Shown here piece by piece: positions 1 through 10,085 of a stretch of DNA of 64,000 nucleotides. The notes under the pieces were generated by a model that made no database searches, was not told the origin of the DNA, and saw only the letters and a program-made list of their open reading frames with translations. Made by a program: the position numbers and the translations under genes. How positions within the stretch are numbered: the first letter of the stretch is position 1; each line of letters opens with the position of its first letter. Source of the DNA: Branchiostoma floridae (taxonomy: Eukaryota > Chordata > Leptocardii > Amphioxiformes > Branchiostomatidae); assembly GCF_000003815.2 (NCBI RefSeq), contig NW_023365711.1:1-64000 (forward strand), read 5' to 3'.

Positions 1-256
1 GGCAGCCTGACCAATACAAAAGGGTGATGAGAGTGGGTTCTCACTGAATATGTATATCATGGATTTAGACACAAACTCATCAATGTCGTTAAATCGATAA
101 CGGGAGGTGCCCCAACACGGTACGCTTTTTCTTGCGCTCAAACTCATGGCGCTCCATCGCTAGTTGCCTGAGAGTGGTCAAATTTTGATGACTGAATTTT
201 TTACTCATAGATTTGAACAACATACTTGAATAAGAAATGCATTCATGTGGTTCATG
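1..256. other. Unassigned AT-rich non-coding sequence
   Basis: No open frame of note and no recognisable RNA gene. A short stretch near 115-150 (ACGGTACGCTTTTTCTTGCGCTC) resembles 355-385, so this may be a further decayed fragment of the repeat family described at 257-677. Nothing else could be supported. Confidence 0.5.
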
Positions 257-677
257 AACCTTTCGCGCTGCGTGTTACAAGCGGCAAACACTGAGAGACA
301 ATTTCGTGTATGTAACCTTCCAATTTTGTGCTACGCGGGACAGTGTGCCTAACTCGGTACGCTTTTTTTTATATTTTGCTCTCTTCAGAAGTAAGTGGTA
401 AATCTAAGTACACAGAAAAAAATTAATAGTATGATATTTTAGCTTTCTTTTGACAGTAAAATCGTGACTGTATGTACTTCTTGTCTCACATGAGGAAGGC
501 TGTACCTAGAACAATCCAGCTGATGTTTTACGGGCAACGGGCTGAATGCACTGATTGTGAATGCCCGACTAAAAAAAACATTACGAAAAAACGACACCGC
601 CAAGATCAACAAAACTCAGTCTGATTATATGAAAATATCATCTACATCTCTCTGTCAAGTCTTATTTTCATAAACAG
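257..677 (-). repeat. Diverged partial copy of the 3.8-kb element
   Basis: This stretch aligns by eye, in the same direction, with about 3637-4029 inside the left copy of the 3.8-kb element. Shared landmarks in order are a CTTCGCGCTGCG block, ACAAGCGGCAAAC, TTTTGTGCTACGC, GGTACGCTT, TTGCTCTCTTCAGAAGT, GTGACTGTATGTACTTCTTG, a GCTGATGTTTT block and an ATTACGAAAAAA block. Substitutions and small indels are far more frequent than between the two full copies, so this is an older member. It shows that the sequence in the palindrome arms belongs to a dispersed family and not only to a local inversion. No coding capacity is visible. Strand is given relative to the right full copy. Confidence 0.75.
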
Positions 678-984
678 CACGAATCATTTGTTACAGTCAA
701 ATAAATCTTTGGAGCGTTCTCTAGTCTGCCACCTTCACGGCCACACTCCCTTGGGAGTACAATGGTGGCAATGTTTATGTCGCTTCCTTTTGGTTACTTT
801 TCTACTCAACAAACATTTGAAGACCCATATTCATAGTGTTTTATGGAGCTTTATTTATGTGTATCATGGCAGTTGTGTGACTGCTCGGATGAGTTCGTAT
901 AGTTAGCGACACGAGCCGCCAATACGCAGAGGCCGGTGACCGCAGTGATTCAGTACTGTCAACATTACTGTTAGAATTCTGCTC
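678..984. other. Unassigned non-coding sequence
   Basis: A 72-codon open frame (688-906) lies here but has no recognisable domain, no partner exons and an unremarkable composition, so it is not called. The sequence matches nothing else in the window that I could see. Confidence 0.5.
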
Positions 985-1050
985 TTAACCCTCAAGCACC
1001 CGACCTTTTTTTGCGACTAAAATGACCGAGTGGGGTCCAAACGGACCCCA
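985..1050 (+). mobile_element. Possible piggyBac-like transposon terminus
   Basis: TTAA at 985-988 is followed directly by CCCTCAAGCACCCGACC, and 1031-1050 is a perfect hairpin (TGGGGTCC, loop AAAC, GGACCCCA). Elements of the piggyBac superfamily insert at TTAA and typically begin with CCCT/CCYT, and subterminal inverted repeats are common among them. The opposite end (an AGGG-TTAA type junction) was not found before 1531, where another element begins, so this is either a truncated copy or a chance resemblance. No transposase coding sequence is visible downstream. Confidence 0.4.
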
Positions 1051-1530
1051 AAATGTTTTGTTCATAAAATCTCGGTACCATCTCTTATCGGCGATTATTG
1101 TATATACATTGCTTCGTCAATGTAAGAGGAAGATTTTGAGATGTTAAGGTGTTGCTAATTCCAACTCATAATCATAACTTATGCAAAAGTTCAGAAGGAC
1201 CACGTTTTGCACTCAACCTATTCTGACCAGATAGGGAAATTTTGAGGCCCTCAGCAACATTTATGTCGCATAACTCATGAACGGCTAAAGCTAAAGCTAC
1301 GAAACTTGGTAATTTATCACAAATTATTGTTTGCAAAAGTTTTTGGTCAATAAAGTAAGTTTATCATTTTTGGGGGTTGCCATGGCAACCATATTCTAAC
1401 AGGCATATTTTTGCCAAAATTTGACAATTTCAATTTAAACAAGGTTTTCTTGGTAAACTACACCTGTTTTCTGACCAGAATTAAATTCTATGAAATTCAA
1501 TGTAATCTTCATGACTTAAAATTTATAATT
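1051..1530. other. Non-coding sequence between two element ends
   Basis: AT-rich sequence with no supported gene. It may be the interior of the element whose end is at 985, cut off on the right by the element starting at 1531. GGTTGCCATGGCAACC (1375-1390) is a perfect 16-bp palindrome and could be an RFX/X-box-like site by its GTTGCC-ATGGCAAC half-sites, but without a nearby gene that stays a guess. Confidence 0.4.
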
Positions 1531-4500
1531 ATGTTACCTTCACAGAAGGTACATACTGTTTTTGCATCGTTTCTTCTTCTTCTTCTTCTTCTTCTTCTTC
1601 TTTTCCGCACAAATAAAAAACATGAATATCTCCAAAACTAGACCTTGGAATATCTCGTAATTCAGCAAGCTGGTAGGTCTGCATATAAGACACTGCACCT
1701 TGGTCATTTGGTCCCCCAAAGACACCAAAAAATGATTTTATGGGGCAAAAAAGGGTGAAAAAACTAGCAATTTTAACATAAAATCGAACTTTCGAGCCCC
1801 CATAGAACATCAGAACCACGTTCCAAGGACCCGAGGTCAACGACCGGTAGCTATGGAACCCGCCCGGGAGTTATGGAACATGGTGTTCGAACGAGGTCAA
1901 CGACCGCCACTACGCAACACGGAAGTATCCGCCCGTCAAATGATGACTTCATCTTGCTTTGGACGGCCTGAATTGAGGCAGAAGCCGTCCTCTGAATGAT
2001 TTGTGGAATTCATTTTACCAAGAAGTAATAAATCGGATCAAGAAATTCACAGAGCTTTGACTTTATTTTGCCGAATATCGGCACCTTTTGCATACTAGTA
2101 TATCAACTTCAAGGAAGGTAGAATGAAATTGAGGGCAGGCAGAATGAAATTTAATACCCCCAAAGTATAATGTGTCTCGGTTAAGGTCTATGTCGAGTCA
2201 AATCTAAGTATTTGTTTCGATACTTTTCTTGATTTTGTTTAAGCTAAAGGTTTTGCTACCTGCACAAGTCAGTTTAACTCTGAGCCATCCAAACATTGTT
2301 CGGATTCTATGTTGTGTTTGAGTTACGTAGAATCGAGAACACACACGATGTGTAGTACGCCAGCACTCGTGCGTACACACGCGATAATTTGGTGAACAAA
2401 CGCATTCAGAGCACTACTGCAATTTTCTCAGACAGGCTGACAACTGTGGTAACGTTACGTGTATGTGGTGATTTCTTTGGATGTCTCCTGACATGATAAG
2501 TAACTGGCATATAACGTTAATCATAAAAATGTAGCGAGACCTGTTCGTTTTTCAAGTTCATACATAGAGCTGTCGTCTAAATGAAACACGGATTGGTGTC
2601 ACGGTTGTAGTTAACCGATTTTTGAGTCAACAAGAACATTTGAGCAAAAAAACAACAACACATGACTACGTTCGACACAAGGTCACTGCGTGTTGCCGGC
2701 TGTTACATGAAAAAAACATGGATAACGATCGTCATGCAAACTCAAGTTTTACGCCTGAGACATAAAGGTATGTGAAACACAAACGATGGACTTGATGAGT
2801 TTATTTCGCTATTAAACTGACCTGAACAAACACGATTAACTGCAGCGTGGAACGCCCTCCCCATGTTAGGTCACGGTCATTCCGTTCACCTTGTTGTTTA
2901 TCATGTAAGTTACCACAGCGCTGCGTTGGTCCCCAGCAAGCAAGTGGAGCACGGAAACGAAGTCTGGGTGAATTACAATAAATCTACTTACAGCTTTATA
3001 CACGGTGGGAGTGGCCGGCACAGCACAAATCCCCAGGCACAAATCAGCATAAGCCAACGCGAAAGTTAAGTGTAGCAGAAACCTAACCCCTTGAAGTTTG
3101 CATGATTGACAGGCGGACGGGTTTGAAGTGTACCGACTGCGGCACGTATTGATAATGAGGGCATAAACAAACTACGTACATCAAACGTAAATCAAAATTG
3201 TTTGCTAAAAATAAAAGAAATGTATGAAATATGAATTGCGGGCTCTGAAAAAATGATTGGGCCGTTCAAAATATAAATGAATTTACACAGATTGACTGTG
3301 ACAGGAAGCATAGCGGAGATGTGCTGCGTACTGTGAAGATCACTTGCAGTGTGCAGGGGTAGCCATATCAATTTCTGCTCTGAGAGTGTCCGGCAACTGC
3401 GGGACGTGAACGAATATAATAGATTTGTGGCAATTTTAGCGATTACGCTAATCAGCTGTTTCTGTGAATTTGTGCCATTTACAGTAGTTGGTAAGGCCCC
3501 CTTTCGAAATTTCCACTAGACGGCGATCGCGCTGCGCTCTTACTGCGACATAAACAGGATATGTGTAACATTCGATTTCACACTGGGTATATGGTTCATA
3601 GAAAACGTAAAAGTGTGACTGAGCATGCTGAGGAGAACCCTTCGCGCTGCGTTGTACAAGCGGCAAACTCTGTGAGACGTTTCAAGCTGTGAATGTACCT
3701 TCCGATTTTGTGCTACGCAGTGTGCCGTAACTTGGTACGCTTGTTTTAATTTTGCTCTCTTCAGAAGTTAGTCTAATTCAAGTAGATAGAAACGAGAATT
3801 CAATTCTATAATATTTGACAATAAAATTGTGACTGTATGTACTTCTTGCCTCATGTGAGGCTGTATCTAGCACAATCTAGCTGATGTTTTCACGGGGAAA
3901 GGGGCTGAATGCACTGTTTGCGATGATCCGACTAAGAAAATCATTACGAAAAAAACAACACCGCCAACATCAACAAATCTCTGCCTACCTTTTGGGAAAT
4001 ATCTTCGACATCTTAATTTTCATAGACGGTCAGCCCAAATTTGGTGCAACATGATGACACCGGTAGATTCGGTCCATATTTTATAAGCAGTCAATTAAAG
4101 AATCAAAAGCACACCTATTTGTCACGTTTCATGTAGGGCCCCGCCCCCGTATAGAGCGCAAGCATATGAGGTCCGATCGGCTTTAATACCGGAGACTATT
4201 TTGAAAGTACCTTATTTAATTTCACATATTGTTCGATTTTTTTTTACTTCTATGGTAGCAACAACTGACAGTTAATCGGGGCCGGGAAAATGACAACAAA
4301 AACATCGGCGCTAGCACGATGCGACTGACCAGAACATTAGGGGGAGGGGGGCGGCACCGACTGGGTTCGACCAGTCGCTTCTCGCTTCTCTCTCGCCGCC
4401 GGCGCGCGTTAGGAATTAATATCATCAAAGTTAGCACCGTCCGCAAACATCCGCTGATTTTTTAGAGATTTTTGCAAAATTTGTCTATACTTACGCGCCG

Positions 4501-5025
4501 AGTTTGTTCGTCAACAATGACGGAAAGCGCAAAATTAAACTTATTCTTATGTTATCAACTGAACTTCGCGGCGCGCGTTCTGCACCAAGTCAGAGACAGA
4601 GAATATGAATTTCCCAAGTGATTCAAAGCTTTATTTTTTTAAAACATTTGAATACATATTGTTGAAGGAAGCCAGTTTTTTTTTTTCCATGGCTCTCTCT
4701 CCGCAAGCCAAGAAATTTCTCCCTGGACCTCCCCAAGCCGAAAATATTCATAGGCCTTGACGCTCCCGCAGACGACACGCTAAATGTCGTCGAGTAAACC
4801 CTGTTGACGACCGTCAGAAATGGATGACCTTTTTGGACAGACAGACTGCCCCTGTGGCTTGTAGCTATGGGGCTGTGATGCGATGATGATGAGAAACCCT
4901 GTTTGGAACAATATTGGACGTTGTGTTCATTATTCAAGATGTATAACGTTACAGATAAAAAATCATCAAACTTTATTTGTACCTTCTTGCATGTCTTGAC
5001 TTATCCTGTGTCAACATCTGCAACT
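1531..5025 (-). mobile_element. Left copy of a 3.8-kb non-coding TIR element
   Basis: This is the reverse complement of 5752-9480. The outer end starts with ATGTTACCTTCACAG at 1531, the exact complement of the right copy's outer end. The inner end runs into the assembly gap. The right copy has 56 further bases before its own terminal repeat, so this copy should end near 5081. Its sequenced length is 3495 bp against 3729 bp for the matching part of the right copy, and the difference is essentially the SINE present only on the right. In a direct comparison of 2863-3069 with 7926-8132 I counted two substitutions in 207 bp. No open frame exceeds about 105 codons and none resembles a transposase, so the element looks non-autonomous. 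Confidence 0.8.
1570..1601. repeat. (CTT)n microsatellite in left copy
   Basis: A run of CTT triplets near the outer end of the left element. The complementary (AAG)n run sits at 9412-9441 in the right copy with about one triplet fewer, so replication slippage has occurred since the copies separated. The glutamate-rich open frames that cross it are by-products of the triplet run. Confidence 0.9.
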
Positions 5026-5391
5026 NNNNNNNNNNNNNNNNNNNNNNNNNNNNNNNNNNNNNNNNNNNNNNNNNNNNNNNNNNNNNNNNNNNNNNNNNNN
5101 NNNNNNNNNNNNNNNNNNNNNNNNNNNNNNNNNNNNNNNNNNNNNNNNNNNNNNNNNNNNNNNNNNNNNNNNNNNNNNNNNNNNNNNNNNNNNNNNNNNN
5201 NNNNNNNNNNNNNNNNNNNNNNNNNNNNNNNNNNNNNNNNNNNNNNNNNNNNNNNNNNNNNNNNNNNNNNNNNNNNNNNNNNNNNNNNNNNNNNNNNNNN
5301 NNNNNNNNNNNNNNNNNNNNNNNNNNNNNNNNNNNNNNNNNNNNNNNNNNNNNNNNNNNNNNNNNNNNNNNNNNNNNNNNNNNNNNNNNNN
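5026..5391. other. Assembly gap (366 N)
   Basis: Undetermined bases at the centre of the inverted pair. The gap must hide the last 56 or so bases of the left element and its inner flank. Gaps are common where long inverted repeats prevent unique assembly, so the arrangement across it is not directly proven. Confidence 0.99.
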
Positions 5392-5452
5392 GAGTGGGGT
5401 AAGGAGCGCTCCCGGTGCCAGCCATATGGGGACGACAGGCCGGAGAGGGGAC
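5392..5452. other. Flank of the second element
   Basis: Sixty-one bases of relatively GC-rich sequence between the gap and the outer terminal repeat at 5453. No match elsewhere in the window was seen. It should contain the left target-site copy of the 5453-10758 element, but no convincing duplication with the bases after 10758 is visible. Confidence 0.5.
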
Positions 5453-5664
5453 ACCAGGCTGAAGTTGGCCGCCGATTGGGCCGCCGATTGGTAGCCGCCG
5501 ATTGGGCCGCCGATTCGTCATTAGATGAAACATAACATCCTATTCAGCCGCCCATTCGAAAAAACTAAAAATTCCTAATTTCCTTTAAAAGCATAAATGA
5601 ATATCAAGAACTGCTGGGTATTGTCTATTACCACCCAATATATGCATATATAAACATAAATAAC
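5453..5664 (+). mobile_element. Left part of the interrupted host element
   Basis: The first 56 bases (5453-5508, starting ACCAGGCTGAAGTTGGCC) are an inverted copy of 10703-10758, with two mismatches. The repeats contain several GCCGCCGATTGG direct repeats. The following stretch from GCCGATTCGTCATTAGATG to AACATAAATAA matches 10507-10660 in direct orientation almost base for base. The match stops at 5664, where foreign sequence begins, and resumes at 9481 with AATAACAAAAAGTATG. This is what is expected if a second element inserted into this one. Confidence 0.75.
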
Positions 5665-5695
5665 TAGAAAGGTAATATTTGCAAGCAAATACAGA
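5665..5695. other. 31-bp orphan segment at the nested junction
   Basis: These bases lie between the end of the host-element match and the 14-bp terminal repeat at 5696. AAGGTAATAT inside it resembles the AAGGTAACAT outer end of the 3.8-kb element. It could be a remnant of an earlier copy, the true start of the inserted element, or filler DNA. If the element really begins at 5665, AATAAC at 5659-5664 and 9481-9486 would be a 6-bp target-site duplication. Confidence 0.4.
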
Positions 5696-6574
5696 ATGTT
5701 ACCTTCACATGGTTTAGTCTAGCATTTCTACCTGGAAGGGTAAACTGATTAAGTTGCAGATGTTGACACAGGAAAAGTCAAGACATGCAAGAAGGTACAA
5801 ATAAATTTTGATGATTTTTATCTGTAACGTTATACATCTTGAATAATGAACACAACGTCCAATATTGTTCCAAACAGGGTTTCTCATCATCATCTCATCA
5901 CATCCCCATAGCTACAAGCCACAGGGGCAGTCTGTCTGTCCAAAAAGGTTATCCATTTCTGACGGTCGTCAACAGGGTTTACTCGACGACATTTAGCGTG
6001 TCGTCTGCGGGAGCGTCAAGGCCTATGAATTTTGTCGGCTTGGGGAGGTCCAGGGAGAAATTTCTTGGCTTGCGGAGAGAGGGCCATGGAAAAAAACTGG
6101 CTTCCTTCAACAATATGTATTCAAATGTTTAAAAAAATAAAGCTTTGAATCACTTGGGAAATTCATATTCTCTGTCTCTGACTTGGTGCAGAACGCGAGC
6201 CGCGAAGTTCAGTTGATAACATAAGAATAAGTTTAATTTTGCGCTTTCCGTCATTGTTGACGAACAAACTCGGCGCGTAAGTATAGACAAATTTTGCAAA
6301 AATCTCTAAAAAATCAGCGGATGTTTGCGGACGGTGCTGACTTTGATGATAATTCCTAACGCGCGCCGGCGGCGAGAGAGAAGCGAGAAGCGACTGGTCG
6401 AACCCAGTCGGTGCCGCGCCCCTCCCCCTAATGTTCTGGTCAGTCGCATCTTGCTAGCGCCGATGTTTTTGTTGTCATTTTCCCGGCCCCGATTAACTGT
6501 CAGTTGTTGCTACCATAGAAGTAAAAAAAATCGAACAATATGTGAAATTAGATAAGGTACTTTCAAAATAGTCT

Positions 6575-6804
6575 TGTGGCGTCGGGCGTGGCGTAACTGG
6601 TAGAGCTTTCGGCTCGGAATCTATGGGTCCTGAGTTCGATTCCCACCGTGCCCCCGACGTTGTGCCCTTGGGAAAGGCACTTTACACGACTTTCCTTCTG
6701 TCTGTACCGTGTATGTGGCATTGTTAATATAAGTTACAAAAACTTGAGTGCAGTGCCACATCGTCCTCGTCTGTCCAAAAGCAAATAGAAAAAAAAAAAA
6801 AAAA
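6575..6804 (+). mobile_element. tRNA-derived SINE with poly(A) tail
   Basis: A 230-bp insertion present only in the right copy of the 3.8-kb element. It has a tRNA-like head (6581-6658), a body with GGGAAAGGCACTTTACACGA, and a terminal run of A (about 6788-6804). The flanks carry AGTCT at 6570-6574 and again at 6805-6809, a short target-site duplication whose left limit is blurred by the A run. The left copy shows the uninterrupted site near 4180-4200. These are the marks of RNA polymerase III transcription followed by LINE-assisted retroposition. From memory, this tail type recurs in amphioxus, but I cannot name the family with certainty. Confidence 0.9.
6581..6658 (+). promoter_or_regulatory. 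tRNA-like head with pol III A and B boxes
   Basis: TGGCGTAACTGG at 6589-6600 fits the A-box consensus TRGYNNARNNGG at every position, and GTTCGATTC at 6634-6642 fits the B box GWTCRANNC. The ends GTCGGG and CCCGAC can pair as an acceptor-like stem. A CTCGGAA loop would give a CGG anticodon, but the anticodon stem pairs badly. This is therefore an internal promoter of a retroposon and not a working tRNA gene. Confidence 0.85.
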
Positions 6805-9411
6805 AGTCTCCTGTAAGCCGATCGGACCTCATATGCTTGCGCTCTATACGGGGGCGGGACCCTACATGAAACGTGACAAATAGGTGTGCTTTTGATTCTT
6901 TAATTGACTGCTTATAAAATATGGACGGAATCTACCGGTGTCATCATGTTGCACCAAATTTGGGCTGACCGTCTATGAAAATTAAGATGTCGAAGATATT
7001 TCCCAAAAGGTAGGCAGAGATTTGTTGATATTGGCGGTGTTGTTTTTTTCGTAATGATTTTCTTAGTCGGACCATCGCAAACAGTGCATTCAGTCCCTTT
7101 CCCCGTGAAAACATCAGCTAGATTGTGCTAGATACAGCCTCACATGAGGCAAGAAGTACATACAGTCACAATTTTATTGTCAAATATTATAGAATTGAAT
7201 TCTCGTTTCTATCTACTTGAATTAGACTAACTTCTGAAGAGAGCGAAATTAAAACAAGCGTACCAAGTTACGGCACACTGCGTAGCACAAAATCGGAAGG
7301 TACATTCACAAAAACGTCTCACAGAGTTTGCCGCTTGTACAACGCAGCGCGAAGGGTTCTCCTCAGCATGCTCAGTCACACTTTTACGTTTTCTATGAAC
7401 CATATACCCAGGGTGAAATCGAATGTTACACATATCCTGTTTATGTCGCAGTATAGAGCGCAGCGCGATCGCCGTCTTGTGGAAATTTCGAAAGGGGGCC
7501 TTACCAACTACTGTAAATCGCACAAATTCACAGAAACAGCTGATTAGCGTAATCGCTAAAATTGCCACAAATCTATTATATTCGTTCACGTCCCGCAGTT
7601 GCCGGACACTCTCAGAGCAGAAATTGATATGGCTACCCCTGCACACTGCAAGTGATCTTCACAGTACGCAGCACATCTCCGCTATGCTTCCTGTCACAGT
7701 CAATCTGTGTAAATTCATTCATATTTTGAACGACCCAATCATTTTTTCAGAGCCCGCAATTCATATTTCATAAATTTCTTTTATTTTTAGCAAACAATTT
7801 TGATCTACGTTTGATGTACGTAGTTTGTTTATGCCCTCATTATCAATACGTGCCGCAGTCGGTACACTTCAAACCCGTCCGCCTGTCAATCATGCAAACT
7901 TCAAGGGGTTAGGTTTCTGCTACACTTAACTTTCGCGTTGGCTTATGCTGATTTGTGCCTGGGGATTTGTGCTGTGCCGGCCACTCCCACCGTGTATAAA
8001 GCTGTAAGCAGATTTATTGTAATTCACCCAGACTTCGTTTCCGTGCTTCACTTGCTTGCTGGGGACCAACGCAGCGCTGTGGTAACTTACATGATAAACA
8101 ACAAGGTGAACGGAATGACCGTGACCTAACATGGGGAGGGCGTTCCACGCTGCAGTTAATCGTGTTTGTTCAGGTCAGTTTAATAGCGAAATAAACTCAT
8201 CAAGTCCATCGTTTGTGTTTCACATACCTTTATGTCTCAGGCGTAAAACTTTGAGTTTGCATGACGATCGTTATGCATGTTTTTTTTATGTAACAGCCGG
8301 CAACACGCAGTGACCTTGCGTCTAACGTAGTCATGTGTTGTTGTTTTTTTGCTCAAATGTTCTTGTTGACTCAAAAATCGGTTAACTACAACCGTGACAC
8401 CAATCCGTGTTTCATTTAGACGACAGCTCTATGTATGAACTTGAAAAACGAACAGGTCTCGCTACATTTTTATGATTAACGTTATATGCCAGTTAGCGTT
8501 ACTTATCATGTCAGGAGACATCCAAAGAAATCACCACATACACGTAACGTTAACGTTACCACAGTTGTCGGCCTGTCTGAGAAAATTGCAGTAGTGCTCT
8601 GAATGCGTTTGTTCACCAAATTATCGCGTGTGTAACGTTACGCACGAGTGCTGGCGTACTACACATCGTGTGTGTTCTCGATTCTACGTAACTCAAACAC
8701 AACATAGAATTCGAACAATGTTTGGATGGCTCAGAGTTAAACTGACTTGTGCAGGTAGCAAAACCTTTAGCTTAAACAAAATCAAGAAAAGTATCGAAAC
8801 AAATGCTTAGATTTGACTCGATATAGACCTTAACCGAGACACATTATACTTTGGGGGCATTAAATTTCATTCTGCCTGCCCTCAATTTCATTCTACCTTC
8901 CTTGAAGTTGATATACTAGTATGCAAAAGGTGCCGATATCCGGCAAAATAAAGTCAAAGCTCTGTGAATTTCTTGATCCGATTTATTACTTCTTGGTAAA
9001 ATGAATTCCACAAATCATTCAGAGGACGGCTTCTGCCTCAATTCAGGCCGTCCAAAGCAAGATGAAGTCATCATTTGACGGGCGGACACTTCCGTGTTGC
9101 GTAGTGGCGGTCGTTGACCTCGTTCGAACACCATGTTCCATAACTCCCGGGCGGGTTCCATAGCTACCGGTCGTTGACCTCGGGTCCTTGGAACGTGGTT
9201 CTGATGTTCTATGGGGGCTCGAAAGTTCGATTTTGTGTTAAAATTGCTAGTTTTTTCACCCTTTTTTGCCCCATAAAATCATTTTTTGGTGTCTTTGGGG
9301 GACCAAATGACCAAGGTGCAGTGTCTTATGTGCAGACCTACCAGCTTGCTGAATTACGAGATATTCCAAGGTCTAGTTTTGGAGATATTCATGTTTTTTA
9401 TTTGTGCGGAA

Positions 9412-9441
9412 AAGAAGAAGAAGAAGAAGAAGAAGAAGAAA
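9412..9441. repeat. (AAG)n microsatellite in right copy
   Basis: The counterpart of the CTT run at 1570-1601, about one triplet shorter. It lies some 40 bases inside the outer end of the element. Confidence 0.9.
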
Positions 9442-9563
9442 CGATGCAAAAACAGTATGTACCTTCTGTGAAGGTAACATAATAACAAAAAGTATGAAAT
9501 CAACGATTAAGCACAAATAATAGGCCCAATCGGCGGCCACTGACTTCAGCTTGGTCTAACACC

Positions 9564-10085
9564 GGCTGCCATACGGCTTGTAGAGCTAACTACTACTTAT
9601 ATAAACGTGGCCCGTGAACTTATAAGACGAATTTAGATAGCGTATACACTAACGCATTCTAAAAAAGTATCAAATCTTACGGGCCCGATTTCATTAATGA
9701 ACTACAGGGCAATTAACTGATAGGATATACCCAAGCAAAGGGGCGCTAAAATGTGCTGCCATACGACGTCTAGAGCAAACTGCTACTTATCTAAACGTGG
9801 CCCGTGAACTTTAAAGACGAATTTAGATAGCGTATACCCTAACGTATTCAATACAATTATCAAATCTTACGGGCCGGATTTAATTAATGAAGTACAGGGC
9901 AATTAAGTAATAGGAAATACGCAAGCAAAGGGGCGCTAAAATGGGCTGCCATACGACTTCTAGAGCAAACTACTACTTATCTAAACGTGGCCCGTGAACT
10001 TTAAAGACAAACTTAGATAGCGTATACTCTAACGTATTTAATACAAGTATCAAATCCCACGGGCCAGATTTAATTAATGAACTAT
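9564..10085 (+). repeat. 190-bp tandem subrepeats
   Basis: Subrepeats start at GGCTGCCATAC-like sites at 9564, 9754 and 9944, exactly 190 bp apart. Each carries CTTATMTAAACGTGGCCCGTGAA, GATAGCGTATA, ACGGGCC and TTAATGAA blocks. The third is cut short and runs into CTGTCGGAGACGATCCAGCCGCC. A fourth core begins at 10343, 399 bp after the third, with a longer linker. The regular spacing suggests amplification inside the element by slippage or unequal exchange. Confidence 0.85.

Larger units (their letters stand above)
5696..9480 (+). mobile_element. Right copy of the 3.8-kb TIR element
   Basis: The element is bounded by perfect 14-bp inverted repeats, ATGTTACCTTCACA at 5696-5709 and TGTGAAGGTAACAT at 9467-9480. 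The outer end also holds the hairpin TACCTT-CTGTG-AAGGTA. It lies between two halves of another repeat, which supports insertion as a discrete unit. A SINE (6575-6804) inserted later. The longest open frame in it, 139 codons on the minus strand at 7227-7646, has no recognisable domain and is not conserved as one frame in the left copy, so no protein is called. The superfamily is unknown: the terminal sequence is not one I can assign, and the size without coding capacity suggests a non-autonomous derivative. Confidence 0.75.

Noticed and set aside
6581-6658. Functional tRNA-Pro gene (CGG anticodon)
   Set aside because: The anticodon stem pairs poorly, and the sequence continues into a SINE body with poly(A) tail and target-site duplication.
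7227-7646. 139-codon minus-strand open frame
   Set aside because: It lies inside a transposable element, has no recognisable domain, and the corresponding stretch of the left copy (around 3340-3760) is interrupted, so there is no sign of coding constraint.
1531-9480. One giant transposon with 3.7-kb terminal inverted repeats
   Set aside because: The right arm has its own 14-bp inverted ends at 5696 and 9480 and splits another element, so it is a complete element by itself. Two copies explain the palindrome better.
9174-9482. 102-codon open frame with a glutamate run, also present as 103 codons at 1529-1840
   Set aside because: The glutamate run is a microsatellite, and conservation between the arms reflects copying of the whole element.
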